Positions 24,713 through 34,383 are shown, numbered from the stretch's first letter. The stretch: 64,000 nucleotides of DNA from Parabacteroides timonensis (GCF_900128505.1 NZ_LT669941.1:3030419-3094418), one strand, 5' to 3'. The notes: a model not told the origin generated them from the letters alone. Translations and numbers: made by a program.

Positions 24713-24742
24713 GGGCCATCGGAAAATACATTCCGACAGCCC
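24713..24742 (-). terminator. terminator after GH109 gene
   Basis: GGGCcaTCGGAA at 24713-24724 pairs with TTCCGAcaGCCC at 24731-24742, with a two-base internal mismatch. It lies 22 bases past the GH109 stop, with TTTTTGTTTGGG following on the minus strand. Confidence 0.75.
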
Positions 24743-24764
24743 CATTATCACATTTGTGTCCGTG

Positions 24765-26144
24765 TTATTTTGCAAACTGCAATCCCTGCAACTTATTCCA
24801 TGCACCACGGGTAAAATCCGGTATCTCCACAGGAGCACCTCCGTTGTTCACTGAAATCTCCGTCAGTTCCGTCAGGCAAGACCACTCGGCCGCATCATAT
24901 ACATCCTGATCCAAGGGTAGCCCTTTTTGCAGGCAGTAAACAAGACGGTAGTCCATGATAAAGTCCATACCTCCATGACCTCCTACTTTTCTGGCTTTCT
25001 CACCCACCTCTTTGGTTATAGGATGTTCGTACAAAGCCATGATAGAATCCATTTGCACTTTGTTCAGAAACTCATGCGCATTCGGTTCCAACGCTATTCC
25101 TTCCACCGGATATTTCTGAGCAAAACCTTTGGTTCCGCTTACCACATGTTTACGGTCGTACGGACGCGGACTGGTTACATCATGCTGGATCAGAATCGTT
25201 TTCCCTTTCTCCGTCTGGATCAGGGTTGTATTCATATCACCCAGTTTATACGTCTGCTTCGCTTCCTTGGAGTCTTTTCCAAAAGTATTCTTCGCATATT
25301 CAGTCATCCCGACCTCTTTCGTCGACATGGATACCAGATAATTCATCTTATCTCCCCGGTGAATATTCAATATCTGGCAGATCGGACCTAAACCATGAGT
25401 AGGATATGGGTTACCGGTATGTTCTTCATTATATTTCAAACGCCACATACCCTGATAACCACCTTTCTCACTCGGATAGAAATTAAGTGAACGCAGGTCG
25501 TGGATATATGCACCTTCTCCATGAATAACTTCACCGAATACTCCCTGCTGGGCCATATTCAATGTGGCCATTTCAAAGAAATCGTAACAACAGTTCTCCA
25601 GCATCATACAGTGGCGACGAGTCTTTTCCGCCGTATTCACCAACTGCCAGCATTCATCGATCGACATAGCTGCCGGAACTTCCACCGCTACATGTTTCCC
25701 ATGTTCCATTGCATAGACCGCCATCGGTGTATGATTCAACCAGTCTGTACAGATATAGACTAGGTCGATATCATCCCGTTCGCAAATCTTTTTCCAATCC
25801 TCTTGTCCGGTGTACTCATCAGCAGCCGGAAGATGTTTACCGGCCAAGGTTTCCTGTGCACTTTTCACATAATCGGCATTCAGGTCACAAAGAGCTTTCA
25901 CTTCCACTCCGTCCAGGAAAGTGTAGCGGTAAACCGCACCGCTTCCACGCATTCCTAAACCGATAAATGCAACACGCACGGTCGGGATAGGATCGGTAGC
26001 CAGTTCCAATACATCTGTCTGACCGGCCGGACGCTCCGGAACCGGCATGGAAATCATTTTTACCTGCTCATTTACGGTTGGTTTATTACAGGTACATCCG
26101 GTAATAAGGGCCAACACTAACATAAAAAAAAGAGTCTTTTTCAT
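24765..26144 (-). CDS. GH109-type Gfo/Idh/MocA family glycosidase lipoprotein
   Basis: The 459-residue product has a lipoprotein signal (LALITGCTCNK) and a Rossmann dinucleotide-binding motif (VAFIGLGMRGSGAV) typical of Gfo/Idh/MocA proteins. The later ALCDLNADYV, EVPAAMSIDECW, YPTHGLGPICQ and GGHGGMDFIM motifs match GH109. Those enzymes cleave alpha-linked GalNAc by an NAD-dependent oxidation-elimination mechanism. The gene is 20 bases after SusD in the same orientation, so it is the enzyme of this utilization locus. A terminator follows it and the next gene has its own promoter. The substrate (for example mucin O-glycan or A-type structures) is inferred from the family. Confidence 0.85.
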   Translation of the reverse strand: MKKTLFFMLVLALITGCTCNKPTVNEQVKMISMPVPERPAGQTDVLELATDPIPTVRVAFIGLGMRGSGAVYRYTFLDGVEVKALCDLNADYVKSAQETLAGKHLPAADEYTGQEDWKKICERDDIDLVYICTDWLNHTPMAVYAMEHGKHVAVEVPAAMSIDECWQLVNTAEKTRRHCMMLENCCYDFFEMATLNMAQQGVFGEVIHGEGAYIHDLRSLNFYPSEKGGYQGMWRLKYNEEHTGNPYPTHGLGPICQILNIHRGDKMNYLVSMSTKEVGMTEYAKNTFGKDSKEAKQTYKLGDMNTTLIQTEKGKTILIQHDVTSPRPYDRKHVVSGTKGFAQKYPVEGIALEPNAHEFLNKVQMDSIMALYEHPITKEVGEKARKVGGHGGMDFIMDYRLVYCLQKGLPLDQDVYDAAEWSCLTELTEISVNNGGAPVEIPDFTRGAWNKLQGLQFAK

Positions 26145-26164
26145 TGTACTTTAAATCTATAATA

Positions 26165-27925
26165 TTAATACCCAGGATTCTGATCGTTTTTCAGAAGCGG
26201 ATTCAAGTCCATTGCATTTTGAGGTATAGGCATCAAAAGGATGCGATCATTCCATTTCTTTTCGATTACCTTATATCCATTCGGAGCATAGGTTGTAGTA
26301 TTCATTATTTTCTGGCAATAGACAGAACCGTAACGACGGATATCATCGAAACGATGTCCCTCACCGGCCAGCTCTATACGGCGCTCGTTGCGTACAAAAT
26401 CCAGAGCAGCCTCTTTCGATGGCATTGAAGTCGGCACTGACGGCATACCGCAACGATCACGCAGATCATTCAAAGCAATCTGAACATCATTGTCCCAACC
26501 CACATTCATTACGTGTGCTTCTGCAAAAGTCAGCAATACTTCGGCATAACGGATTACCGGATAGTCATCGGCACTGGTCCAATCCGAATAAGGAGTCAAT
26601 GCAACCATCTTACGATAGCTGTAACCTGTCCACGACTCGTTACCATCCAGACCGGCCACTTCCGGTTTCCAACGATAATAGAATGTACCTCCAGCAAAGT
26701 CTGTCTCATGCCATCCCTTGAACGGGAACAGGATAGAAGCATACAAACGGCTGTCACGGTTACGGAATTCGTCCATATAAGCATATTTCTTCAAATCCAT
26801 TTCAGGAACTCTTTTTATATAGCTAGCCTGATCCAGGTCCGCTACTTCAGCCGTGATCTCTTCAAAATTCTTTTTGCGGGTATCCACCGAAATCAAAGGA
26901 CGTACTGTTTTACCGTCGATGTCCCAATAAGCATCCACCAGGTCCTGCATCGGTTCGTAAGACGAATATCCCGATCCCATTTGGCTCGGACGGATATAGG
27001 TATAACGGGCCCAGTCGTAGTTATTATCATCAGCCATGTACTCGCGGGTCAGGATATACTCGGGATTCGAAGGCGATGCATTGCTACCCTGCCATAACGT
27101 TTCATAGCTAAACAAACCTTTTGCAAATTTATCCTTATCGATACCCTTGCTTTCGAAATCGATAAACTGTACCAGTTCATCAGCTTCTTTCTTTTGCGCA
27201 TCATTCAAAGCCGTTACGCGGAACAAAGAATGATGTCCTTCACTTATCACAGTCTTGGCAGATGCTTCAGCCTCCGCATAATTACCGAAATACAATGCAG
27301 CACGGGCACGCATAGCCAAAGCAGCGGCACGAGTGATACGTCCGGTTTCCTGCAGATAACCGCCATTATATTTGTCCGGCAAAACAGTTGCTATCTCAGC
27401 CAGTTCATCCAGGATGAAAGCCTGCACTTTATCGACCGGATCACGGGGTACGTTCGGTGCATCATATTCCATAACCGTAGTCACCAAAGGTACTTTACCA
27501 AACTTGGTTGTCAGGTCCAGATAACTCTGAGCACGGATAAAACGAGCTTCCGCCTTCATTCTTTCTTTCAGCGTTTCATCCATATCACAGGTACCCACTT
27601 TTTCCAGAAAGTTATTCACGATACGAATGGTTCCGAAGCTATATCCACGATCTTCCGCCGTACTCAGTTCGCTTTGCTGGATAGATTCATACGGCCCTTC
27701 CCAGGGTTTATGGCTATGAGCATTATCCGTACACATCTCGTCCCAGATATCGAATCCAGGTGTTTGTGCATAACAGGCATTCAATCCGTACCATGCATCT
27801 TTTTCTGTATTCCAGAAACTTTCTACTGAGATATCTGAAGGAGGTACCACATCCAGATCACAGGCTGTAAAAGAGACAGTCAATAAACCGAGAACTGTCC
27901 ATTTCTTTATATTTAGATTTACCAT
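26165..27925 (-). CDS. SusD/RagB-type nutrient-binding lipoprotein
   Basis: The 586-residue product has a lipoprotein signal (LLTVSFTACDLD, lipidation at C22) and the SusD TPR-rich helical fold: SFWNTEKDAWYGLNACYAQ at the N-terminus, AEARFIRAQSYLDLTTKFGKVPLVTT, and the terminal block VRNERRIELAGEGHRFDDIRRYG ... LMPIPQNAMDLNPLLKNDQNPGY, which is diagnostic of the family. It is the glycan-binding lid on the SusC transporter encoded 32 bases upstream. Regulation is probably by the FecR/ECF pair upstream of SusC. Confidence 0.93.
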   Translation of the reverse strand: MVNLNIKKWTVLGLLTVSFTACDLDVVPPSDISVESFWNTEKDAWYGLNACYAQTPGFDIWDEMCTDNAHSHKPWEGPYESIQQSELSTAEDRGYSFGTIRIVNNFLEKVGTCDMDETLKERMKAEARFIRAQSYLDLTTKFGKVPLVTTVMEYDAPNVPRDPVDKVQAFILDELAEIATVLPDKYNGGYLQETGRITRAAALAMRARAALYFGNYAEAEASAKTVISEGHHSLFRVTALNDAQKKEADELVQFIDFESKGIDKDKFAKGLFSYETLWQGSNASPSNPEYILTREYMADDNNYDWARYTYIRPSQMGSGYSSYEPMQDLVDAYWDIDGKTVRPLISVDTRKKNFEEITAEVADLDQASYIKRVPEMDLKKYAYMDEFRNRDSRLYASILFPFKGWHETDFAGGTFYYRWKPEVAGLDGNESWTGYSYRKMVALTPYSDWTSADDYPVIRYAEVLLTFAEAHVMNVGWDNDVQIALNDLRDRCGMPSVPTSMPSKEAALDFVRNERRIELAGEGHRFDDIRRYGSVYCQKIMNTTTYAPNGYKVIEKKWNDRILLMPIPQNAMDLNPLLKNDQNPGY

Positions 27926-27957
27926 TACTCTTACTTAATTAAATGTTATTAAATCAA

Positions 27958-30900
27958 TTAGAAGGACACATTCACACCAAATGCAACCGATTTGGTTCCC
28001 AGTGAACCGATACCGCGACCGGAAGAAGCTTCCGGGTCAAAGTCTTTCATCGTATGATCCGCACGCAGTGTGAATAAGTTCTCACCGGTCAGGAAGAATT
28101 TCAAAGAAGACATTCCCCATTTCGAAACTAAGTTAGAAGGAACACGGTATCCCAGTGAGATTGTCTTAATACGGAAATAGTCCGCATCAAACAACTGATA
28201 GTCTGAGAAGTATTGATTATAATCATCCAGGCTATGACCTCCATAGATACGCGGATAGACAGCATGAGGATTCGGATTTTCCTGTGTCCATCTTCCCAGG
28301 TGGAATTTACGCGGGTTAGAGTTCAACATAAAGGCAGAAACCTGTTCAGACTCGAAAGCAGCCTGGGTACCGGAAACACCCTGTCCGAATAAAGAAAATT
28401 CGAAGTTCTTATATTGTAGATTCAGATTGATCCCATAAGTAAAATTGGGTACGTCTTTTCCTATGATCGTACGGTCTTCACCATTGATAGCGCTACCCCA
28501 TTCCAGGCCTTCACGCTGCGGTACGTATTTGATATCACCGGCTCTCGGAGTACGTCCGTACGTATAATAATGTCCGGCATCGATTTCTTCCTGGGTATAC
28601 AGTCCATCTGTTTTCAAGCCATAGAATGAACCGATCGACTCACCTTTACGCAGGATATATCGGATCTTATCGCCACCATTACTAATAATATCGTCCGACT
28701 CACCCATATCCATAATCTCATTATTATTAGTAGCAATATTTGCACTTACCTGATAAGAGAACTCTCCTAATATTTTACGATGAGTCAAAGCCAGTTCAAA
28801 ACCACGGTTGCGCACCTTGGCTATATTCTGCGACGGATTAGATGCAATACCGGTTTCCAGAGGAACGTTATAGCTCAAAAGGATATCGCTGGTGTTTTTG
28901 ATGTAATAATCGGCTGTTACACTGAACAAACCATTGAATATATCAAAGTCTACTCCGATATCGGTCAGTGCAACTGTTTCCCAACCCAGCTTTTCATTTG
29001 CCGGTTTCGATTCCAGTACACCTTTTATAGCTTCGTTATCAAAGTTATAATCCGCACCATTGTTATACAGCTGGAAATAATCGTAGTTTCCCACATTATT
29101 AATATTACCCAATGTACCCCATGATGCACGTACTTTCAAATTATCGACCCATTTCACATCGCTCATGAAACTTTCCTGATTGATACGCCATCCCGCAGAG
29201 AATGAAGGGAAGATACCCCAACGATTATTTTTATAGAAACGGGAAGAAGCATCCGCACGCAGATTCGCTTCAAACAAATAGCGGTCATTAAAGCTATAAT
29301 TCAAACGACCGAAATAAGAAAGGATCTTATATTCACGCAACGGATCGCCGTAAGAATTTACATCCGGCTGATCTTTACTTACTTCCGAACCTGTTGTGAT
29401 ATCTTTCAGGTCGTCTGTTACAAAGTTCTTATATTTTGAATAAAGGCGTTCGTAATTATAATGTTCGTAAGAAGTACCGGCCAAAACTCCGATACTATGT
29501 ACTTTGTTCGTCCAATCGTAACGGGCAGTCAACGTATACATCTGGCGGTTCTCACTCTGCCAGAGCATATTCATTTCATTTGTATATACTCCGGTTCCCG
29601 GGATTTCGGCACCGGTCTCAAAGTTCTTCACATTTTCCTGTAAAGCTGTATAATTCTTTGATTTCGACTCCCAGCTTTTGAATGCACCCTGTCCGGAAAT
29701 AACCAACCCTTCGATCGGCTTCAGGTCAAAACCAAGGTCGATCATTGTGTTGTCGGTCTTACCGTTCGACCAGTTGTTCTTACTCAAGGCACGTAGCGGG
29801 TTACCATTCATAAACGATTGCGTTGCAGATTTACCGCCGGCAATAGATCCCCATTCCCCGTTGGACTGTTGTGCAACCATCGTAGAAGGAACCATCAGGA
29901 AATTACCGATAGAAGCGACACCATGCTCTGTTTTATTCGTGCTGCGGATAAACTTCACACCAGTCTTCAATGTCAGCCATTTCGTTACATCGGCAGCCAC
30001 ATTGGCATCCAGGTTATAGCGTTGAGAGCTCTGTCCGGGCATGAATTTATCGTCATACAGATAACCCAGGCCGGAGAAGAAACGAACCTTGTCGCTACCC
30101 CCGCTAAAGTTTAACGAATGTTGCGTTGTTACCACCGGATTGTCCAGTACCAGGTCTGCCCATTTTGTATTCGGGTAGTAATCAGGTCTTGAACCATCCT
30201 TGAACCAAGCGATCTCATCGTTCGAATAAGCAGCATTTTTACCGTTTGCCGCATCACGGTTGTAGAAAGCTTCGTTCAGCAACTCTGCATAATCCCATGA
30301 GTCGAGCACATCCGGCAGATAAGTCGGCATCTTCAATCCCACATAACCACTGTAAGAAACATTCATTTTCTCTTTCTTACCTGTCTTGGTCGTTACCAAT
30401 ACAACACCATAAGCGGCACGTGAACCGTAGATAGCAGAAGAAGCGGCATCTTTCAGGAAAGAGATCGATTCGATACTGTTCGGATCGAGATTCGAGAACA
30501 GATCGGCATCAGCAATAGCCCCGTCGATCACATATAAAGGAGAAGATGTTCCCAGGTTTCCGCGTCCACGGAAGTTTATGGAAGGAGTTTGTCCCGGACG
30601 GGATATAACAGTTACACCGGGTACAGTACCCTGAACAGCTGCCAGTACATTTGTCTGTACGCGATCTTTGATATCTTCTGAACTGATAGCAGCAACCGCC
30701 CCTGTCAGGTTTACCTTCTTCTGGGTACCATAACCGACCACCACTACTTCATCCAGAAGCTCGGAGTCTTCTTCAAGTATTACATTCAAGGAGGTCTGTC
30801 CTTCTTTCAAGGTTATTTTCTTCGTCGCATACCCTATATAAGAGATAAGCACGTGCTTATCTCTTCCTGACATTGTCAGGACAAAATTACCGTCAAAGTC

Positions 30901-31395
30901 GGTAACCGTACCGTTTGTCGTTCCAGCCTCTACCACGCTAGCACCTATCACCGGTTCTCCATGAGTATCTTTTACAATACCTTTAACGGTTACACTTTTC
31001 TGTTGCTGGGAAGTATTCCCGCCCATTGTATTCCTAGAAGATCCGGATGTTTTCGAGATCACAATCTGGTTATTTACAATCCGGTAAGAATAATCCGTAT
31101 TCCTAAACAACTGACTCAATACCGTCTCTAAAGAAGCGTCCGTCACATCGATAGAGATCTTCTTGTTCAGGTTGATCTGATCGTCATTATAAAAAAAGGT
31201 ATAACCGCTATCCTTTTCCAGTTCTGCGATAACAGACGACAAAGGCGCATTACTCTTTTTCATGGTAACCTGATAAGCCTGGGCGAAAGCCGAGACAGGG
31301 ATCAGCCCTATCGCACCTATCAGAAATAATTGTGTGATCTGCTTTTTGAATGGTTTACAGAACACATCTCTCAACAAAACTACTCGTTTATTCAT
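27958..31395 (-). CDS. SusC/RagA-type TonB-dependent transporter with STN signalling domain
   Basis: The 1145-residue product has a signal region to about residue 38 (ending VSAFAQ), an STN/secretin-TonB N-terminal domain (about 40-115, ending VISKT), a CarboxypepD_reg-like beta-sandwich (VKGIVKDTHGEPVIGASVVEAGTTNGTVTDFDGNF), a TonB box region with EVVVVGYGTQKK, a plug (GRGNLGTSSPLYVIDGAI) and a 22-strand barrel ending GVNVSF. The STN domain is the part that talks to a FecR anti-sigma factor, so this transporter both imports glycan fragments with SusD and signals their presence. Its neighbours, FecR then the divergent ECF sigma factor, complete the trans-envelope relay. Confidence 0.93.
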   Translation of the reverse strand: MNKRVVLLRDVFCKPFKKQITQLFLIGAIGLIPVSAFAQAYQVTMKKSNAPLSSVIAELEKDSGYTFFYNDDQINLNKKISIDVTDASLETVLSQLFRNTDYSYRIVNNQIVISKTSGSSRNTMGGNTSQQQKSVTVKGIVKDTHGEPVIGASVVEAGTTNGTVTDFDGNFVLTMSGRDKHVLISYIGYATKKITLKEGQTSLNVILEEDSELLDEVVVVGYGTQKKVNLTGAVAAISSEDIKDRVQTNVLAAVQGTVPGVTVISRPGQTPSINFRGRGNLGTSSPLYVIDGAIADADLFSNLDPNSIESISFLKDAASSAIYGSRAAYGVVLVTTKTGKKEKMNVSYSGYVGLKMPTYLPDVLDSWDYAELLNEAFYNRDAANGKNAAYSNDEIAWFKDGSRPDYYPNTKWADLVLDNPVVTTQHSLNFSGGSDKVRFFSGLGYLYDDKFMPGQSSQRYNLDANVAADVTKWLTLKTGVKFIRSTNKTEHGVASIGNFLMVPSTMVAQQSNGEWGSIAGGKSATQSFMNGNPLRALSKNNWSNGKTDNTMIDLGFDLKPIEGLVISGQGAFKSWESKSKNYTALQENVKNFETGAEIPGTGVYTNEMNMLWQSENRQMYTLTARYDWTNKVHSIGVLAGTSYEHYNYERLYSKYKNFVTDDLKDITTGSEVSKDQPDVNSYGDPLREYKILSYFGRLNYSFNDRYLFEANLRADASSRFYKNNRWGIFPSFSAGWRINQESFMSDVKWVDNLKVRASWGTLGNINNVGNYDYFQLYNNGADYNFDNEAIKGVLESKPANEKLGWETVALTDIGVDFDIFNGLFSVTADYYIKNTSDILLSYNVPLETGIASNPSQNIAKVRNRGFELALTHRKILGEFSYQVSANIATNNNEIMDMGESDDIISNGGDKIRYILRKGESIGSFYGLKTDGLYTQEEIDAGHYYTYGRTPRAGDIKYVPQREGLEWGSAINGEDRTIIGKDVPNFTYGINLNLQYKNFEFSLFGQGVSGTQAAFESEQVSAFMLNSNPRKFHLGRWTQENPNPHAVYPRIYGGHSLDDYNQYFSDYQLFDADYFRIKTISLGYRVPSNLVSKWGMSSLKFFLTGENLFTLRADHTMKDFDPEASSGRGIGSLGTKSVAFGVNVSF

Positions 31396-31511
31396 ATTAA
31401 TATTCAGATAAATTTTAATGTGTTTTTCCTTTTCTCTTTACCGGAGTCTATTTCCGGCATCCATGATTACGTTTATCCCTTTTTCATTTTCTATTCGATT
31501 TAAGTTTAACA

Positions 31512-32480
31512 TTATCTTTTTTTCTCTTTTTCATACAATACAAATCCATCCCCTCGCCTGTGGTAAGATACCGGGGAACTGTTGGATATAATATTCAATA
31601 AAAGTTCAATTGATTCATTATGTATGGAGAAGGTAAAACTATACTTGTCAGCCAATTCATCCGGACATTCGATATGGATGCCATACCAGCTTTCCAGGCG
31701 GGGAAGGACCATCGCCAGCTTTTCATTTTTAAAGCTGGGCTTTCCCCCACGGTACCAGGCTGAATACTGGCTGGCATTTACTTTCTCGATCTCTGCTTTT
31801 CCATTCAGTTCGTAAGCCAGCTTCTCGTCCGGGAAAACCAGATAGACATCCCCTTCTCCCCCGGTTCTCTTGGTACTCACTTCCACGGCTCCATCCGAAA
31901 GGATCATCTCAGTATAAGAAGTCGAATCGACACTGAACACTTCAAAAGAAGTTCCCAGCGCTTTTATATCCATACTTTTTGTTTTCACGATAAAAGGATG
32001 TTCCGTATCGTGATGTACTTTAAAGAAGGCCTGCCCCGAAAGATATATTTCTCTGTTCTTCCCTGAGAAATGTTCCGGATAAGTCAACTTACTCCCGGCA
32101 TTCAATGAAACATGACTACCATCGGGTAAATAAAACGACTCCATCGACTGACGTCCGGCATTCACCACATACACGATCTGAGAATCAGGTTCATTCGATC
32201 CGGCCAACCAGTACCCCACGGAAAGAAGTAATGCCAGTGAAGCGGCAATACCATATCGTCCCCAACGTTCGGTAAACGATTTATGTCCGTGTATCTTTTT
32301 CGTGATACGATCTAATACGCGGTCTTTAGCCTTCGGATCAAGGACTGAATCATTTCTGCTATCGTCCCATTGGCTTTTAAGATGGCGTACCACTATATCT
32401 TGTTCGGAAACGTTCTTTCTCTCCTCCCCGGTCATACGCCCGGATAGAACTTTCTTTAATATTTCCTCCTCATTCATCAT
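31512..32480 (-). CDS. FecR-type anti-sigma factor
   Basis: The 322-residue product has a cytoplasmic N-terminal segment, one membrane helix (about residues 78-95, YGIAASLALLLSVGYWLAG) and a periplasmic FecR domain (YLPDGSHVSLNAGSKLTYPEHFSGKNREIYLSGQAFFKVHHD; AWYRGGKPSFKNEKLAMVLPRLESWYGIHIE). It should hold the ECF sigma factor encoded divergently 177 bases away (32658-33206) and release it when the STN domain of the downstream SusC reports substrate. It lies 116 bases upstream of SusC. Confidence 0.92.
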   Translation of the reverse strand: MMNEEEILKKVLSGRMTGEERKNVSEQDIVVRHLKSQWDDSRNDSVLDPKAKDRVLDRITKKIHGHKSFTERWGRYGIAASLALLLSVGYWLAGSNEPDSQIVYVVNAGRQSMESFYLPDGSHVSLNAGSKLTYPEHFSGKNREIYLSGQAFFKVHHDTEHPFIVKTKSMDIKALGTSFEVFSVDSTSYTEMILSDGAVEVSTKRTGGEGDVYLVFPDEKLAYELNGKAEIEKVNASQYSAWYRGGKPSFKNEKLAMVLPRLESWYGIHIECPDELADKYSFTFSIHNESIELLLNIISNSSPVSYHRRGDGFVLYEKEKKR

Positions 32481-32598
32481 TCGTAATTCTCTTTTTAAGC
32501 GATTCTACATTATAAATACTCCGATTCTTTCCCTATCCCCCAGAAGAATTCGATTTTTTTTTCATATTCTTTCCGGAACATTCGTTTAAAAGACGATA

Positions 32599-32629
32599 CT
32601 TGATTATTGTTAATTCTTTTATATATTTG
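32599..32629 (+). promoter_or_regulatory. promoter of ECF sigma factor gene
   Basis: CTTG at 32599-32602, 19 bases, then TATATTTG at 32622-32629, the Bacteroidales housekeeping pattern. It implies transcription starts near 32636, so the sigma gene must begin downstream, at about 32658. Confidence 0.75.
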
Positions 32630-32657
32630 CAATCAACATGTACTAAACGAAGATATA

Positions 32658-33206
32658 TTGGAAGATAAAGCACTGATAATTGCACTAAAAAATGGGGACG
32701 AAGAGGCATTTACCTCCTTGTACCATAGGTATTGCAATAAAGTGTATAAATTCTGCAGTCTTTATTTTACAAATAATTCTTCTGCAGAAGAGGTAGTGCA
32801 GGAGGTCTTTATTAAGTTGTGGGATATTCGCAGCTACGTAAATGAAAACGAGAATCTGGAAGGTTTATTATTTATCATTACCCGCAACATGGTCTTTGAT
32901 AATACCCGGAAAAACTTCAACGAGTCATTTTACCAGATCTCAATCCTGGCAGCCTACGACAAAGCCTATGATATAGAAGAAGAGTTGCATGCCAAAGATT
33001 TGAAAGTATACATCGACCGGCTGGTAAACGAACTGACTCCCCGCCAAAAGGAAATATTTTGTATGAGCCGGTACGAACATCTAAGCTATAAAGAGATTGC
33101 TGAAAAGTTAAATATCACACCGAAAACCGTTGAACGGCATATCAACGATGCATTGAAATATCTGAAGAAAAACATCTATTTCCTGCATCTGTTCCTTTCT
33201 ATTTAA
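32658..33206 (+). CDS. ECF-type RNA polymerase sigma factor
   Basis: The 182-residue product has the ECF region 2 (FTSLYHRYCNKVYKFCSLYF; AEEVVQEVFIKLW; LEGLLFIITRNMVFDNTRK) and region 4 (LTPRQKEIFCMSRYEHLSYKEIAEKLNITPKTVERHINDALKYLKKN). I chose a TTG start at 32658 (MEDKALIIALKNGDEEAF) because the promoter lies upstream of it and the only nearby ATG (32638) is out of frame; a more upstream TTG would overlap the promoter. It should direct transcription of the FecR-SusC-SusD-GH109 locus on the other strand, under FecR control. Confidence 0.85.
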   Translation: MEDKALIIALKNGDEEAFTSLYHRYCNKVYKFCSLYFTNNSSAEEVVQEVFIKLWDIRSYVNENENLEGLLFIITRNMVFDNTRKNFNESFYQISILAAYDKAYDIEEELHAKDLKVYIDRLVNELTPRQKEIFCMSRYEHLSYKEIAEKLNITPKTVERHINDALKYLKKNIYFLHLFLSI

Positions 33207-33303
33207 TAACAGCCTTCACCTTTCACATGCGAATAACGCCCAATGGAACAATACCTTATGGTGAAACGTCGGGGTTCACATTTACAAAGTGAGGGTAAAA
33301 AAA

Positions 33304-33369
33304 GACCGGACTTTTGAAATGTTAAGACTGGACTTTTGTATTCAAAAGACATGACTTTTAAAGACAAAA
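33304..33369 (+). repeat. three 22-bp tandem repeats with GACYGGACTTTT core
   Basis: The units start at 33304 (GACCGGACTTTTG), 33326 (GACTGGACTTTTG) and 33348 (GACATGACTTTTA), exactly 22 bases apart. The first half of each unit is conserved and the second half is A/T-rich and varied. They lie 98 bases past the sigma factor stop. Confidence 0.75.
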
Positions 33370-33468
33370 CACCTATCTTTTTGAGCGATATCTACCCGTA
33401 CATCAACGGACAGGCAGCCATAAAAAAAAGGTAGGCATCCATTTCCCAAAAGGCCGGCAGCTATTTGA

Positions 33469-33510
33469 AAAAAGCCTTACGGTTTCCGGGCGAAAACTGC
33501 AAGGCTTTTT
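33469..33510. terminator. hairpin terminator between sigma factor and GDPD genes
   Basis: AAAAAGCCTT at 33469-33478 pairs with AAGGCTTTTT at 33501-33510, with a second inner pairing of CGGTTT with AAACTG-like bases. T-runs on both strands make it usable from either side. Confidence 0.7.
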
Positions 33511-33615
33511 CTACGAAAGAGCACGTTTCACAACAACTTCATGATATACAAACATTTGGAAGCCGTGAAAGGTGAAAGCTATTTGTTCGATCTTTACGTG
33601 TATGATCTAATACTA

Positions 33616-34383
33616 TCAGTTTTTCTTTACTATTTCCTTCAATTGTTCCGGTTTGTCGGTCGTAATGAAATCTACATTTTGTTCGATCATCGACTGCATT
33701 ACGGCCGGATCATCCACGGTCCAGACATTGACGGTCAGCCCGGCATTTTTTGCTTCCTGAATCCAGGTTGGATTTTTCTCGAATACCTTATAATGATAAT
33801 CCAGGCCGGTAAATCCTAAGACTTTCAGATCGGCCGGCGAAATCTCACCACGCAGGTAAGCCACCTGTGCAGCCGGAGCACGACGGATCAACTCCTTACA
33901 GATATTCATGCTGAAAGAGATATATTCCACCTGCTCTTCCAGTTGATATTTCTGTACCAGGGCCAGGATAGCCGTTACCGCCCGGTCTTCATTGACAACT
34001 CTTTTGTGAGGCTTTATTTCAAGGATCAGTTGCGTACCTTTATTCTGCTTACCTTGTATCAGGTAATCTTCCAGGGTAGGAAGTGTTTCCCCGTTTTTCA
34101 GTTTCAGATCTTTTATCTCTTCATACAGAGAGGTTTCGATGCAGAATCCCTGGATACTGTCATTATGGTTGACAACAGGTATGCCGTCTGCTGTGATCAA
34201 AACATCGAACTCCGAACCATAAACACCTACTTCGTGTGCCTTATTCAACGCCGTGATAGAATTTTGCGCAGAACCTTCACAGTCCCAATAGCCGCGATGG
34301 GCGATTACTTTCGTCTGGGAAAAAGCGCTGCTTCCGCAAAGGAAAGCGGTAAGCAGCATCGATAAGATTAATCTTTTCTTCAT
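33616..34383 (-). CDS. glycerophosphodiester phosphodiesterase family protein
   Basis: The 255-residue product has a signal peptide (MKKRLILSMLLTAFLCGSSAFSQ) and a GDPD TIM barrel: VIAHRGYWDCEGSAQNSITAL gives the HRG motif with E/N metal-site context, FDVLITADGIPVVNHND has the DxxxxxDxxPVVxHD pattern (here N-H-N-D), ILEIKPHK supplies the catalytic E-I-K, and VNVWTVDDP is the C-terminal T-V-D motif. It should cleave glycerophosphodiesters to glycerol 3-phosphate in the periplasm. It is 18 bases downstream of the leftward TonB receptor gene, so the two may be co-transcribed. Confidence 0.88.
   Translation of the reverse strand: MKKRLILSMLLTAFLCGSSAFSQTKVIAHRGYWDCEGSAQNSITALNKAHEVGVYGSEFDVLITADGIPVVNHNDSIQGFCIETSLYEEIKDLKLKNGETLPTLEDYLIQGKQNKGTQLILEIKPHKRVVNEDRAVTAILALVQKYQLEEQVEYISFSMNICKELIRRAPAAQVAYLRGEISPADLKVLGFTGLDYHYKVFEKNPTWIQEAKNAGLTVNVWTVDDPAVMQSMIEQNVDFITTDKPEQLKEIVKKN

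Larger units (their letters stand above)
33211..33580. repeat. 16-bp inverted repeat ends bracketing a gene-free stretch
   Basis: AGCCTTCACCTTTCAC at 33211-33226 and the complement of 33565-33580, AGCTTTCACCTTTCAC, differ at one base. They bracket most of the 409-base gap between the sigma factor and GDPD genes. The interior encodes no recognisable protein and holds the 22-bp repeats and a terminator hairpin. It may be a small non-coding element or unrelated short repeats of a kind frequent in this phylum. Confidence 0.45.

Noticed and set aside
33541..33819. Rightward 92-codon frame overlapping the GDPD gene
   Set aside because: It is antisense to the well-supported GDPD gene and shows no coding features.
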